Shown piece after piece: positions 12,485 through 19,446 of a stretch of DNA of 21,778 nt; positions within the stretch are counted from its first letter, which is position 1; every line of letters starts with the position of its first letter. The notes beneath the pieces were generated by a model, which saw only the letters and a list, made by a program, of their open reading frames with translations, searched no databases and was not told the origin of the DNA. The DNA is from a virus. Both the position numbers and the translations under genes were made by a program. The stretch is from positions 1-21,778 of the IMG/VR virus record IMGVR_UViG_3300000364_000059. One strand, written 5' to 3'.

Positions 12485-12651
12485 TGGCGAAGGCCCTCAT
12501 GGAAACCCCACACGTGTATCTATCTACGGCATGCTTACACGGATACCATGATTACTGCAAACGTGCGGTAAATCCTAATGGGATTTCTAAGAAGCCGGGT
12601 ACCTGTAAGTTTTGCGCAGTGAATTGTATTTGCGATTGTCATACGCCATGA
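12484..12651 (+). CDS. Cys/His-rich small zinc-binding protein (CxHGxHxxC)
   Basis: 55 residues. The ATG at 12484 overlaps the previous stop (TAATG), and its stop overlaps the next start (ATGA), so it is coupled on both sides. Metal ligands: C17, H19, H22, C25, C41, C44, C48, C50, C52 and H53 (CLHGYHDYC; CKFCAVNCICDCH). This CxHGxHxxC...CKFCxxxCxCxCH pattern is common in small actinophage proteins near packaging genes. Function unknown. Confidence 0.7.
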   Translation: MAKALMETPHVYLSTACLHGYHDYCKRAVNPNGISKKPGTCKFCAVNCICDCHTP

Positions 12652-13079
12652 AGTTCCGGAACCGCACGGGTGAAAAAATCACGGTTCTGGATCACGTTAT
12701 TGCCTTACTCGCCGAAATGGACCTCCGTTACCAACAACGTTTTGATGCGCAAGGCCAAGCTTTGACGGCTGCTCTGTTAGCTGCCGAGAAAGCTGTGCAA
12801 ACTGCGTTGATTGCGGCCGAAAAAGCGGTGGCCAAGGCCGAAACCGCAAATGAAAAACGTTTCGAATCGGTTAACGAGTTCCGGAAAACCCTATCTGATC
12901 AAACCGCGACATTTCCATCTAGGGTTGAGTTGGATGCGTTAGCCGACCGGTTGCGGGATTTGGCTACTAGAATGGACAAAACCGAAGGTAAATCCACCGG
13001 ACTCAATGCGAGTTGGGGTTATTTGATCGGTGCAGTGGCGTTAATCGGTGGAATTATTGCGATAGTTTTGAAGATTTGA
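12648..13079 (+). CDS. Coiled-coil protein with C-terminal membrane segment
   Basis: 143 residues from the ATG at 12648. An N-terminal MKFRNRTGEKITVLDHV is followed by a long Ala/Glu/Lys coiled coil (AALLAAEKAVQTALIAAEKA, KAETANEKRFESVNEFRKTL) at about 25-85, then RVELDALADRLRDLATRMDKTEG, then one hydrophobic segment WGYLIGAVALIGGIIAIVL near the C-terminus. The same architecture occurs in widespread phage proteins of unknown role, some annotated as holin or XhlA-like. Membrane anchoring is clear; a lysis function is not. Confidence 0.65.
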   Translation: MKFRNRTGEKITVLDHVIALLAEMDLRYQQRFDAQGQALTAALLAAEKAVQTALIAAEKAVAKAETANEKRFESVNEFRKTLSDQTATFPSRVELDALADRLRDLATRMDKTEGKSTGLNASWGYLIGAVALIGGIIAIVLKI

Positions 13080-13083
13080 AACG

Positions 13084-13329
13084 ATGAAAACCGCCAAGAA
13101 ACTCATGTATTTTAATCTATCGTGTACCGTCGTGTGGTTGTTATTGGGAATTCCGTCGCTCATCTGGTGGAAAGATTCTATTCTCTGGGTAATCATAATC
13201 TCGCTTTGGGCCAACATTGTTGGTCATTTCAGTGCGTACATTTCCTCACGTGGCGAAGTGGCGCAAACTGAAGGACATAATCTCACCAAAGCTGACAAAG
13301 AGTGGATGAATAGGAGAACCAATGAGTAA
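13084..13329 (+). CDS. Two-helix small membrane protein
   Basis: 81 residues from the ATG at 13084. Two hydrophobic segments lie at about 9-28 (NLSCTVVWLLLGIPSLIW) and 32-50 (SILWVIIISLWANIVGHFS), with a short WWKD loop. The C-terminus is polar and overlaps the terminase start by 8 bp. Similar small proteins occur beside coiled-coil membrane proteins in actinophages. A holin role is possible but unsupported. Confidence 0.6.
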   Translation: MKTAKKLMYFNLSCTVVWLLLGIPSLIWWKDSILWVIIISLWANIVGHFSAYISSRGEVAQTEGHNLTKADKEWMNRRTNE

Positions 13330-15781
13330 GTTGGAAAAGTTGTACTCGATTGATAAGTGGCGCTATTTTGACCTCATTGATTACCAACCACACCCAAAGC
13401 AACGACTGTTTCACAAATCTGAAGCAAGGTTCAAAATTGCCATTTGTGGGCGTCGGTTCGGGAAAGCCATAGATATTCATCAATTGATTCCAACCCCACA
13501 GGGCATGCGGAGGATGGCAGAGCTGCAAGTTGGTGACCAAGTATTTGACGAGCTTGGATATCCCATCAATATTGTCGCAGTTAGTGAAATTATGGAGCTA
13601 CCGGCGTATGAAGTAATATTTGACGATAAAACCAGTGTTATTACGCATGGAGAGCATGAATGGTTAACTTATGACAAAAAGGCTCGCAAAACCCGTGAAT
13701 CCTGGTTTGCTAGTCATCCGTCTGACCAACGTCGTAATTTGATTTCACCGGCCATTCGAACGACTCGCGAAATTTCCCAAACGCTTATCATCAATGGTGA
13801 GACAAACCATGCTGTTCAACTCACCGAACCCGTTGATTTTCCAAAACAAGACTTGCCAATTGATCCATACTTACTTGGCGTGTGGTTGGGTGATGGCTCA
13901 AGTAATTCTGGATATCTTTGTATTTCCAACCAAGATGAATGGATTGTTCAGAAACTTACAGATCGCGGACATAAACTTATTGTCAAGCGAATTGAGAATG
14001 GTTGTAAGTCTTGGCAAGTAATTGGATTTAGCCAAATACTCAATAAATGTAATCTTATCAACAACAAACACGTACCAGTGCAATATTTGTACGGTTCAAT
14101 TGAACAACGTCAAGAACTGCTCTTTGGTCTTATGGACACCGATGGAACCGTTTCCCCCAACCACGTAGATTTTGACAACACTAACAAAAATCTTGCGGAC
14201 GCCGTCAATTACCTTGTATGCTCACTTGGTGGAAAAGTTACTAGATCACAGCGAATAGGAAAATTGTACGGCGTCGACAAGAAAATGTGTTATCGAGTGC
14301 ACACCGGCGGGCTTGTTGATGTATTTAGCCTACCTCGTAAGCTAGCCGCTCAGCAACAACTTCCAAAACGGCAGCACTATTACCGGTTTATCCGAGAAGT
14401 TCAATCTGTCGGCTTTCGTCAGGTCAAATGTATCGAGGTAGCCACACCTTCACACTTGTATTTGGTTGGCGCATCTTTCATTCCAACCCACAACTCGCAA
14501 ATGGCAGCTAAAGAGTTCGAACCGATGCTGCTGATTCCGAACCGACGTTATTGGATTGTTGGTCCAACTTATGATCTTGGTGAAAAGGAGTTCCGGATTA
14601 TCTGGAACGACATGATGATTAAGCTCGGGTTGGCCAAAGAACGGAACATTAAACGGTCCTATGCCAAGAAGCAAGGCGATTTAAGCATTGAGTTTCCCTG
14701 GAACACTCGGATCGAAGTTCGGTCAGCCGACCGGCCGGAGAACCTGGTTGGTGAAGGGCTGCATGGGGTGATTATGTCTGAGGCAGCCAAACACACCGAA
14801 GACACCTGGGACAGATTTATTCGGCCGGCGCTGACCGACTTTCGTGGTACGGCAGTTTTTCCCACTACCCCAGAAGGCCAGAACTGGCTATATCAGATGT
14901 GGAAAATGGGCCGCGACCCGAACGAGCCGGATTTTGAATCTTGGCAATTTCCGTCTTGGGACAACCCACATGTCTATCCCGGTGGGATCAATGACCCTGA
15001 GCTAATTTTGACCAAGCGCACCACCCCAGAAGAAAGCTTCCTGCAAGAGTATGCCGCCGACTTTACCTCGTTCTCGGGTAAGATCTATCAAGAATGGGAC
15101 GAGGCGGTGCACGTCCAGGCGGTGCCGTTCCTGCCGCAATTGCCCAATTACATTGCTTTCGACTGGGGTTTTGCGGCACCGATGGCGGCCATCGAGTTCC
15201 AGATCGATGCGTTTCAGCGGGTTCGGGTTTGGCGGGAACACTATAAGAGTCGGATTCGGCTCCGGGATTTCCTCTACGAACTGAAGAGCCGAGTCCAGCC
15301 ACCCGGCTACCACTTGGACTTGACCTTTGGGGATGCCGCTGACCCGGAAGCCGTGATTACCGTTTCTGAAGATTTTGCTCCCTGCTTTGCCGATCCTCGG
15401 TCGAAACAAGGTACTGGCGGCGGCACGCTGGAGTCCGGCAAGCGGGAAGGTGTCGAGTTGGTGAAGGGTTGCCTGAAGCAGCAAGAAGTCGACGTCGATG
15501 AATCTGGTGCACCGATTGAGCAACCTTGGCTTATCGTCGACCATTCTTGCGTAAACCTGATTCGCGAATTCAACAACTACCGAATTGCCGACGCCGTTGG
15601 CGGTCGAGACCCCCTAGAGAAGACGTTCCGGCGCGACGATCACGCCCTTGATGCGCTTCGATACGGATTAATGCACGTATTGAAGTTAGGGGCAACCATG
15701 AAACTTTCCGATGTGATGGACATTGGTCCATCTGGTGGTTCAGATGCTGGGTTCTTCGTTTCTGGTCGTAATTTTGTTTAG
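13322..15781 (+). CDS. terL: Terminase large subunit interrupted by an intein
   Basis: The 819-residue precursor would splice to 476 residues, normal for TerL. It packages DNA as the motor ATPase and cuts concatemers. Extein 1 ends in the P-loop GRRFGK (43-48). After the intein, extein 2 resumes with S392. The Walker B-like strand VIMSEAA (483-489) keeps the catalytic Glu but has Ser where Asp is usual. FPTTPEG (513-519) is a coupling motif. The RNase H-fold nuclease has IAFDWGF (D614), GDAADPEA (D671/D674) and RRDDHALDALRYGL (D772/D773, D777). The start at 13322 overlaps the preceding gene. Without splicing the P-loop is broken, so splicing is probably essential. Confidence 0.95.
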   Translation: MSKLEKLYSIDKWRYFDLIDYQPHPKQRLFHKSEARFKIAICGRRFGKAIDIHQLIPTPQGMRRMAELQVGDQVFDELGYPINIVAVSEIMELPAYEVIFDDKTSVITHGEHEWLTYDKKARKTRESWFASHPSDQRRNLISPAIRTTREISQTLIINGETNHAVQLTEPVDFPKQDLPIDPYLLGVWLGDGSSNSGYLCISNQDEWIVQKLTDRGHKLIVKRIENGCKSWQVIGFSQILNKCNLINNKHVPVQYLYGSIEQRQELLFGLMDTDGTVSPNHVDFDNTNKNLADAVNYLVCSLGGKVTRSQRIGKLYGVDKKMCYRVHTGGLVDVFSLPRKLAAQQQLPKRQHYYRFIREVQSVGFRQVKCIEVATPSHLYLVGASFIPTHNSQMAAKEFEPMLLIPNRRYWIVGPTYDLGEKEFRIIWNDMMIKLGLAKERNIKRSYAKKQGDLSIEFPWNTRIEVRSADRPENLVGEGLHGVIMSEAAKHTEDTWDRFIRPALTDFRGTAVFPTTPEGQNWLYQMWKMGRDPNEPDFESWQFPSWDNPHVYPGGINDPELILTKRTTPEESFLQEYAADFTSFSGKIYQEWDEAVHVQAVPFLPQLPNYIAFDWGFAAPMAAIEFQIDAFQRVRVWREHYKSRIRLRDFLYELKSRVQPPGYHLDLTFGDAADPEAVITVSEDFAPCFADPRSKQGTGGGTLESGKREGVELVKGCLKQQEVDVDESGAPIEQPWLIVDHSCVNLIREFNNYRIADAVGGRDPLEKTFRRDDHALDALRYGLMHVLKLGATMKLSDVMDIGPSGGSDAGFFVSGRNFV
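13466..14494 (+). mobile_element. Class 3 intein with LAGLIDADG endonuclease, in Walker A of TerL
   Basis: Codons 49-391 (343 residues). It starts with Ala49 instead of Cys/Ser and ends PTHN before Ser392. The class 3 WCT set is visible: Trp114 in HGEHEWLT, Cys370 in VKCIEV, Thr389 in PTHN. Class 3 inteins use that internal Cys as first nucleophile. Two LAGLIDADG-type motifs, LLGVWLGDGS (184-193) and LLFGLMDTDG (266-275), keep Asp191 and Asp274, so the homing endonuclease looks intact. The insertion point is between Lys48 and Ser392 of the P-loop. The intein reads visibly more AT-rich than the exteins, consistent with transfer. Confidence 0.92.
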
Positions 15782-15784
15782 CCA

Positions 15785-15913
15785 ATGGCACTTTTTGTCT
15801 TAGGTATTGCCTGCGGCCTGGTGCTGGGGGTAGTGGCAGTATTTGCTTTAATAAGTTGGTACTACGCAGAAAGTCCAGATGACCAGAAGGACGACCAGAA
15901 ACCCGACGTTTGA
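15785..15913 (+). CDS. Single-helix membrane peptide
   Basis: 42 residues, starting 3 bp after the terminase stop. Residues 3-25 are hydrophobic (LFVLGIACGLVLGVVAVF), followed by SWYYAESPDDQ and an acidic tail. It is likely an inner-membrane peptide with an acidic cytoplasmic tail. No strong ribosome site is seen, so it may depend on coupling to terminase translation. Confidence 0.5.
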   Translation: MALFVLGIACGLVLGVVAVFALISWYYAESPDDQKDDQKPDV

Positions 15914-15927
15914 GAGGATTATGGGAA

Positions 15928-16065
15928 ATGTCTCACCGGAAGTCCAAAGTCGCCGTCGCGGCCACCGTCTGTGGAGCCGTTGGCGCGCTGCTGGCCTTAT
16001 TGATAATTGTCAATAAGCGGAAACCAGCAAAGCACCAACGGGAGGTGAAGAATGCCAACAGTTGA
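15928..16065 (+). CDS. Basic single-helix membrane peptide
   Basis: 45 residues from the ATG at 15928, overlapping the portal start by 14 bp. A basic MSHRKSKV head precedes a hydrophobic segment (AVAATVCGAVGALLALLIIV) and a basic NKRKPAKHQR tail. GAGAGG lies upstream. With the preceding acidic-tailed peptide it forms a pair of opposite-charge one-helix proteins. Function unknown. Confidence 0.5.
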   Translation: MSHRKSKVAVAATVCGAVGALLALLIIVNKRKPAKHQREVKNANS

Positions 16066-17626
16066 GACTGACGAAGGCAAAATCCAGGATTTGGCGGATT
16101 ATGCTAGAGAAAAGCAGATATCGTTCGCCGAGGCAATGGAGAAATTTGATGTAGTATCTGCAAATCATGATCCTGTCCATGGTTCCTATGTGATCATGGT
16201 AGACAAATCCAAAAATCTTGCACCTGGCTTCGCCACAGCGGAGCTAGGATATGCGTCGCCTAGTCCTTTCACGGCCTGGATGCGGGAGGAAAGGGTCCCA
16301 GAGCTTCGGGACAAGTTGGGCTTGCGGGTCTTTTATGACATGAAACGGGCGGACGGCACCGTCCGGGGTGCCTTGCGACTGCTCAAAACGCCCATCCAGG
16401 CTGCTCGATGGTTCATTGAGCCAGCTACTGATTCCACCATAGACAAGACCATTGCCAAATTCGTCGAGAAGAACCTGTTTGAGGAATTATCCCAACCTTG
16501 GTCGCGATTCATCGAAGACGCCTTACTCATGTGTGACTTCGGGTACATGGCATTTGAGAAGGTTTGGGACTACAACAAAGAGGGCAAACTCATCATTTCC
16601 AAGTTGGCTCCTCGGCACCCGCTGGATATTCAGGAATGGCTTTGGGACGACAACGGTGGGCCAAATGCCTTTGTGATGGAACCAATTGGGCTCGCGTTTG
16701 ACTATAATCAGAACTTCCGGTTACCCAGCAATAACACCTCAGCCAATACCTACAGCATTGGCATTGACCCCAAGGTGGTCATTCCGATCGAGAAGGCCGT
16801 CATTTTCACCTTGGAACAAGAGGCCGGCGACCTACGTGGTATTTCCATTCTACGGTCAGCCTACAAGCATTACTTTTACAAGGACACGCTGTACAAAATC
16901 GATGCCATTCAAAAGGAACGGCATGGGATTGGCGTGCCGATTATCAAGATGCCGATGGGCTTTTCCAAGGCGGATCGCGACTTGGCGGACAACCTCGGTC
17001 GCAACTTGCGGACCAACGAGCGTGCCCATATCACCATTCCGATGAACTGGGAAGTCGGATTCGCCAAGCTCGAAGGCCAGCCAGTGGATTGTTTGCGGTC
17101 TATTGAGCACCACGACATGAAGATCAAGTCCAACATTCTGGCACCATTCATGGATGAGGCCAACGTCAATCCGGATTCACTCGACGTATATTACAAAGCC
17201 ACCCGGTATATTGCCAACACGTTGTGCGATACGGTGAACAAATATCTTATTCCGCAACTTGTTGGGATGAACTTCGCCCGGGGCAACAATCCACTGCTTC
17301 GGGTTCGGCGAATTGGCGAAGAGGAAGCGCTCCGGACCTTGTCGTTTGCGTTCCGGAACTTCGTGGGTGCTGGTGCCATTCGACCGGATGACCCGCTGGA
17401 GAAATTCCTTCGCTCTGAACTTGATTTGCCGCCAGCCGACCCGGATACCGCCCGAATGCCAATTCAAAACCAAGGACAACCTGGTCAAGAATCCGCTCAG
17501 CCTGGGTCCGGCCCGAATCCGCCGACCCCACCTAGTGCCCCAAAAGTTGGTTTGCCTCGGCAAGCCGCCAGCCCGCCAGTACACACTGGAAAAAATAACA
17601 CTGGTAACGATACGAGTGGAGGATAA
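16052..17626 (+). CDS. Portal protein, DUF935-like (Mu gp29 type)
   Basis: 524 residues; GGGAGGT lies before the ATG at 16052. The portal forms the dodecameric ring for DNA entry and head-tail joining. Supporting blocks include MKRADGTVRGALRLLKTPIQAARWFIEPA, FIEDALLMCDFGYMAFEKVWDYN, DLRGISILRSAYKHYFYKDTLYKI and PFMDEANVNPDSLDVYYKATRYIANTL, in the order expected of DUF935 portals; the length is also usual. The C-terminal 70 residues are a Pro/Gln/Gly-rich tail. The N-terminal segment AREKQISFAEAME (18-30) resembles a motif at the C-terminus of the scaffold. Position next to terminase is standard. Confidence 0.85.
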   Translation: MPTVETDEGKIQDLADYAREKQISFAEAMEKFDVVSANHDPVHGSYVIMVDKSKNLAPGFATAELGYASPSPFTAWMREERVPELRDKLGLRVFYDMKRADGTVRGALRLLKTPIQAARWFIEPATDSTIDKTIAKFVEKNLFEELSQPWSRFIEDALLMCDFGYMAFEKVWDYNKEGKLIISKLAPRHPLDIQEWLWDDNGGPNAFVMEPIGLAFDYNQNFRLPSNNTSANTYSIGIDPKVVIPIEKAVIFTLEQEAGDLRGISILRSAYKHYFYKDTLYKIDAIQKERHGIGVPIIKMPMGFSKADRDLADNLGRNLRTNERAHITIPMNWEVGFAKLEGQPVDCLRSIEHHDMKIKSNILAPFMDEANVNPDSLDVYYKATRYIANTLCDTVNKYLIPQLVGMNFARGNNPLLRVRRIGEEEALRTLSFAFRNFVGAGAIRPDDPLEKFLRSELDLPPADPDTARMPIQNQGQPGQESAQPGSGPNPPTPPSAPKVGLPRQAASPPVHTGKNNTGNDTSGG

Positions 17627-17628
17627 TC

Positions 17629-17853
17629 ATGGGACGCAACCGAGAACACATTGTTTCCTTGCGGCTGAACGGTCAGCAATACGCGGAATTGTTAGAACGG
17701 GCGAAAAAGGATGGCGTTACTGTTTCGGAGTTCATTCGTCGTGAGGTGTTTGCAGCCAGTGAGAAGCCGATTTACTACACCCCAGTTACCCACACCAACA
17801 GTTATACTGTGACCCAGAACGAAGGGCATTTTGTGTACTGGAATATGCCATGA
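17629..17853 (+). CDS. Ribbon-helix-helix protein, possible regulator
   Basis: 74 residues; GGAGGATAATC precedes the ATG at 17629. Residues 6-43 (HIVSLRLNGQQYAELLERAKKDGVTVSEFIRREVF) fit a ribbon-helix-helix fold: a short beta strand, helix, turn and second helix. Such proteins bind DNA as dimers and are common in phage regulators. The C-terminus is Thr/Tyr-rich. The stop codon lies within the first of two tandem repeats of the TGATCTTTTTGT module, suggesting that it may bind its own downstream sequence. Confidence 0.65.
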   Translation: MGRNREHIVSLRLNGQQYAELLERAKKDGVTVSEFIRREVFAASEKPIYYTPVTHTNSYTVTQNEGHFVYWNMP

Positions 17854-17895
17854 TCTTTTTGTAGTACTCATATGCCATGATCTTTTTGTCATACT
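17843..17895 (+). promoter_or_regulatory. Two tandem TGATCTTTTTGT modules, period 27 bp
   Basis: The copies at 17843-17868 and 17870-17895 share TATGCCATGATCTTTTTGT and differ mainly at two bases before TAC/TACT. The first overlaps the last codons and stop of the ribbon-helix-helix gene. They match single modules at 2716, 10164 and 11289. They lie just before the gene at 17908. Confidence 0.75.
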
Positions 17896-17901
17896 AGGGG
17901 G

Positions 17902-17916
17902 TGTCGAATGTCGACA
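17902..17916 (+). promoter_or_regulatory. Hairpin with the start codon in its loop
   Basis: TGTCGA-ATG-TCGACA is a perfect 6-bp stem whose 3-nt loop is the ATG start of the gene at 17908. A related hairpin (GTGTCGA/TCGACAC) follows the same module at 10185-10202 but is not at a start codon. Tight pairing could restrict ribosome access. Confidence 0.6.
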
Positions 17917-18261
17917 AGAGGAATACAGAGCGTTCGGCAACGTCGAAACGCTGACATGGCGCAGATTCGGGCTGAAGCCGGGCATACTATTGCCCAACCT
18001 CGGTCAATTGGTTATTATGGCGCTAACCAAGATCCCGTTCAGCTTGCCGAACTCACTGCGAAGGCCCGGAAAAAGTTGGCTAAGTCCACATTTGCCATTC
18101 CAGAGGACCGGGCTTATCCAATTCCCGATGAATCGCACGCTCGTAATGCGTTGGCTCGGGTCAGTCGATTCGGTACTCCTGAAGAAAAGGCTCGGGTACG
18201 AGCCGCAGTTGCCCGTAAGTTTCCTAATATCGGTAAGCCGAAGGGAGGGAAAACCAAGTGA
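17908..18261 (+). CDS. DUF6582-like phage protein
   Basis: 117 residues. GGGGGTG precedes the ATG at 17908. The C-terminal half FAIPEDRAYPIPDESHARNALARVSRFG...EEKARVRAAVARKFPNIG (about 62-108) matches a widespread small domain (DUF6582-like) found as a short phage protein and as a tail of head proteins. The N-terminus is basic and polar. It is translationally coupled to the protease (stop TGA overlaps GTG start). Function is unknown; head assembly is inferred from position. Confidence 0.65.
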   Translation: MSTRGIQSVRQRRNADMAQIRAEAGHTIAQPRSIGYYGANQDPVQLAELTAKARKKLAKSTFAIPEDRAYPIPDESHARNALARVSRFGTPEEKARVRAAVARKFPNIGKPKGGKTK

Positions 18262-19430
18262 ATCACGACGTACTCTATTTGATAGACGCCAATACCCTGC
18301 AACTCTCCGAGGGAGACACACCTTCCGGTTGGGTGCATGCGCTGCCGGTTGGCGAATACAAGCATCCGGTTTTTGGTAAATTGTCGATGACTCCGGAAAA
18401 AATTCGGCAGTTCGCCGACAACATTACCAATAAGATTCGGGGAATCGACCCAAGCATCAACATGATTCATGGCGTCCCGGGGACCGCAGGCGATGGTGAA
18501 GCGGCTGGCTGGGTAAAATCCGCTGAGGCACGGCCTGATGGACTTTGGGTTTTGGTAGAATGGACCAAAACCGCCGCCGCTAAAATCAAGGAAAAGGCTT
18601 GGCGGTATTTCTCGGCTGAGTATCAGGACAGTTGGACCGATGCTACCGGTAAAGAACACAAAAACGTGTTCTTTGGTGGTGCACTGACCAACCGGCCCTA
18701 CATGAAAAACTTGCTGCCGATTAACCTTTCCGAAAACACTATTGAAACCGCCTTGGAGCTGGCTTCGGTGGTAGCTCAGGGTAAAGCTGATCTCGCAACT
18801 ACCCCCCAGGAGGGTGAGATGGATCTGAAGACGCTGTGTGAGCGTCTCGACCTGCCTGACGGGACCACGGAAACGCAACTCCTGGCCAAGCTGAGCGAAC
18901 TTAACCAAGGCAGCAAAACGGAGCCGCCCAAGACTCCGGAAGTGCCGAAGGTCAGCCTGTCTGCGGAACTGCGTAAAATGGCCGAGGAAAACCCGTTGGT
19001 CAAGACGCTGATTGACACCGTTGATGCGCAGAACAAGGCGCTCACTGATTTTAATGGTCAGCTCCGGGAAGCTGAGGTGGCCCGGCGGCTTTCTGAGTTC
19101 GACCGGTCCAAGATTGTGCTGACCCCGATTGTCAAGGATCTGGTGCACGATTTTGCCCTTGACCTACCGGTGAAGCTGACCGATCGGTTCTGGGACATCT
19201 TGGAGAAGATGCGGAACAACTCCGGTCTGATGGTGGAGTTGGGCGAGCGGGCCGGTACTTCGGTGCGTTATGGCCGGGCAAAGGACGCCACCGCCCAGCT
19301 TATGGACGAGGCCAACCGGATTGCCACCGAACGGCAAATCAGCCTCACTGAGGCAATGGAAATCGCAGCCCGGGAAAACGTGGAGTTGTACGACAATTAC
19401 CGGCACGACAACTACGCGTTCAAAGAGTAA
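18258..19430 (+). CDS. Mu I-like head maturation protease fused to scaffold
   Basis: 390 residues from a GTG at 18258 preceded by AGGGAGGG. Residues 1-165 match the Mu I-like protease: GWVHALPVGEYKH, then MIHG (His71), GEAAGWVKSAEARPDGLWVLVEWT, YFSAEY (Ser119) and GGALTNRP. His71 and Ser119 are the candidate catalytic pair. Residues 188-390 are helical, charged and linker-rich (KTEPPKTPEVPK), as expected for a scaffolding domain. The protease processes scaffold and capsid after prohead assembly. An internal ribosome site at 18808-18814 could express the scaffold alone. It precedes cement and capsid genes in standard order. Confidence 0.85.
   Translation: MNHDVLYLIDANTLQLSEGDTPSGWVHALPVGEYKHPVFGKLSMTPEKIRQFADNITNKIRGIDPSINMIHGVPGTAGDGEAAGWVKSAEARPDGLWVLVEWTKTAAAKIKEKAWRYFSAEYQDSWTDATGKEHKNVFFGGALTNRPYMKNLLPINLSENTIETALELASVVAQGKADLATTPQEGEMDLKTLCERLDLPDGTTETQLLAKLSELNQGSKTEPPKTPEVPKVSLSAELRKMAEENPLVKTLIDTVDAQNKALTDFNGQLREAEVARRLSEFDRSKIVLTPIVKDLVHDFALDLPVKLTDRFWDILEKMRNNSGLMVELGERAGTSVRYGRAKDATAQLMDEANRIATERQISLTEAMEIAARENVELYDNYRHDNYAFKE
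18819..19430 (+). CDS. Nested scaffold start within the protease gene
   Basis: In-frame ATG (Met188 of the full protein) with a perfect AGGAGGG 4 nt upstream, placed exactly at the boundary between protease and scaffold domains. The product would be about 203 residues of scaffold. This is known from lambda C/Nu3 and Mu I/Z. The spacing is slightly short, but the site is the only strong internal one noticed in the gene. Extra scaffold copies relative to protease would make sense for head assembly. Confidence 0.65.
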   Translation: MDLKTLCERLDLPDGTTETQLLAKLSELNQGSKTEPPKTPEVPKVSLSAELRKMAEENPLVKTLIDTVDAQNKALTDFNGQLREAEVARRLSEFDRSKIVLTPIVKDLVHDFALDLPVKLTDRFWDILEKMRNNSGLMVELGERAGTSVRYGRAKDATAQLMDEANRIATERQISLTEAMEIAARENVELYDNYRHDNYAFKE

Positions 19431-19446
19431 TTGAGGGGGTGTAACA

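Noticed and set aside
18114-19148. Leftward 344-codon frame opposite the protease
   Set aside because: It is a shadow of the DUF6582-like and protease genes; no start site, and the protein shows no motifs.
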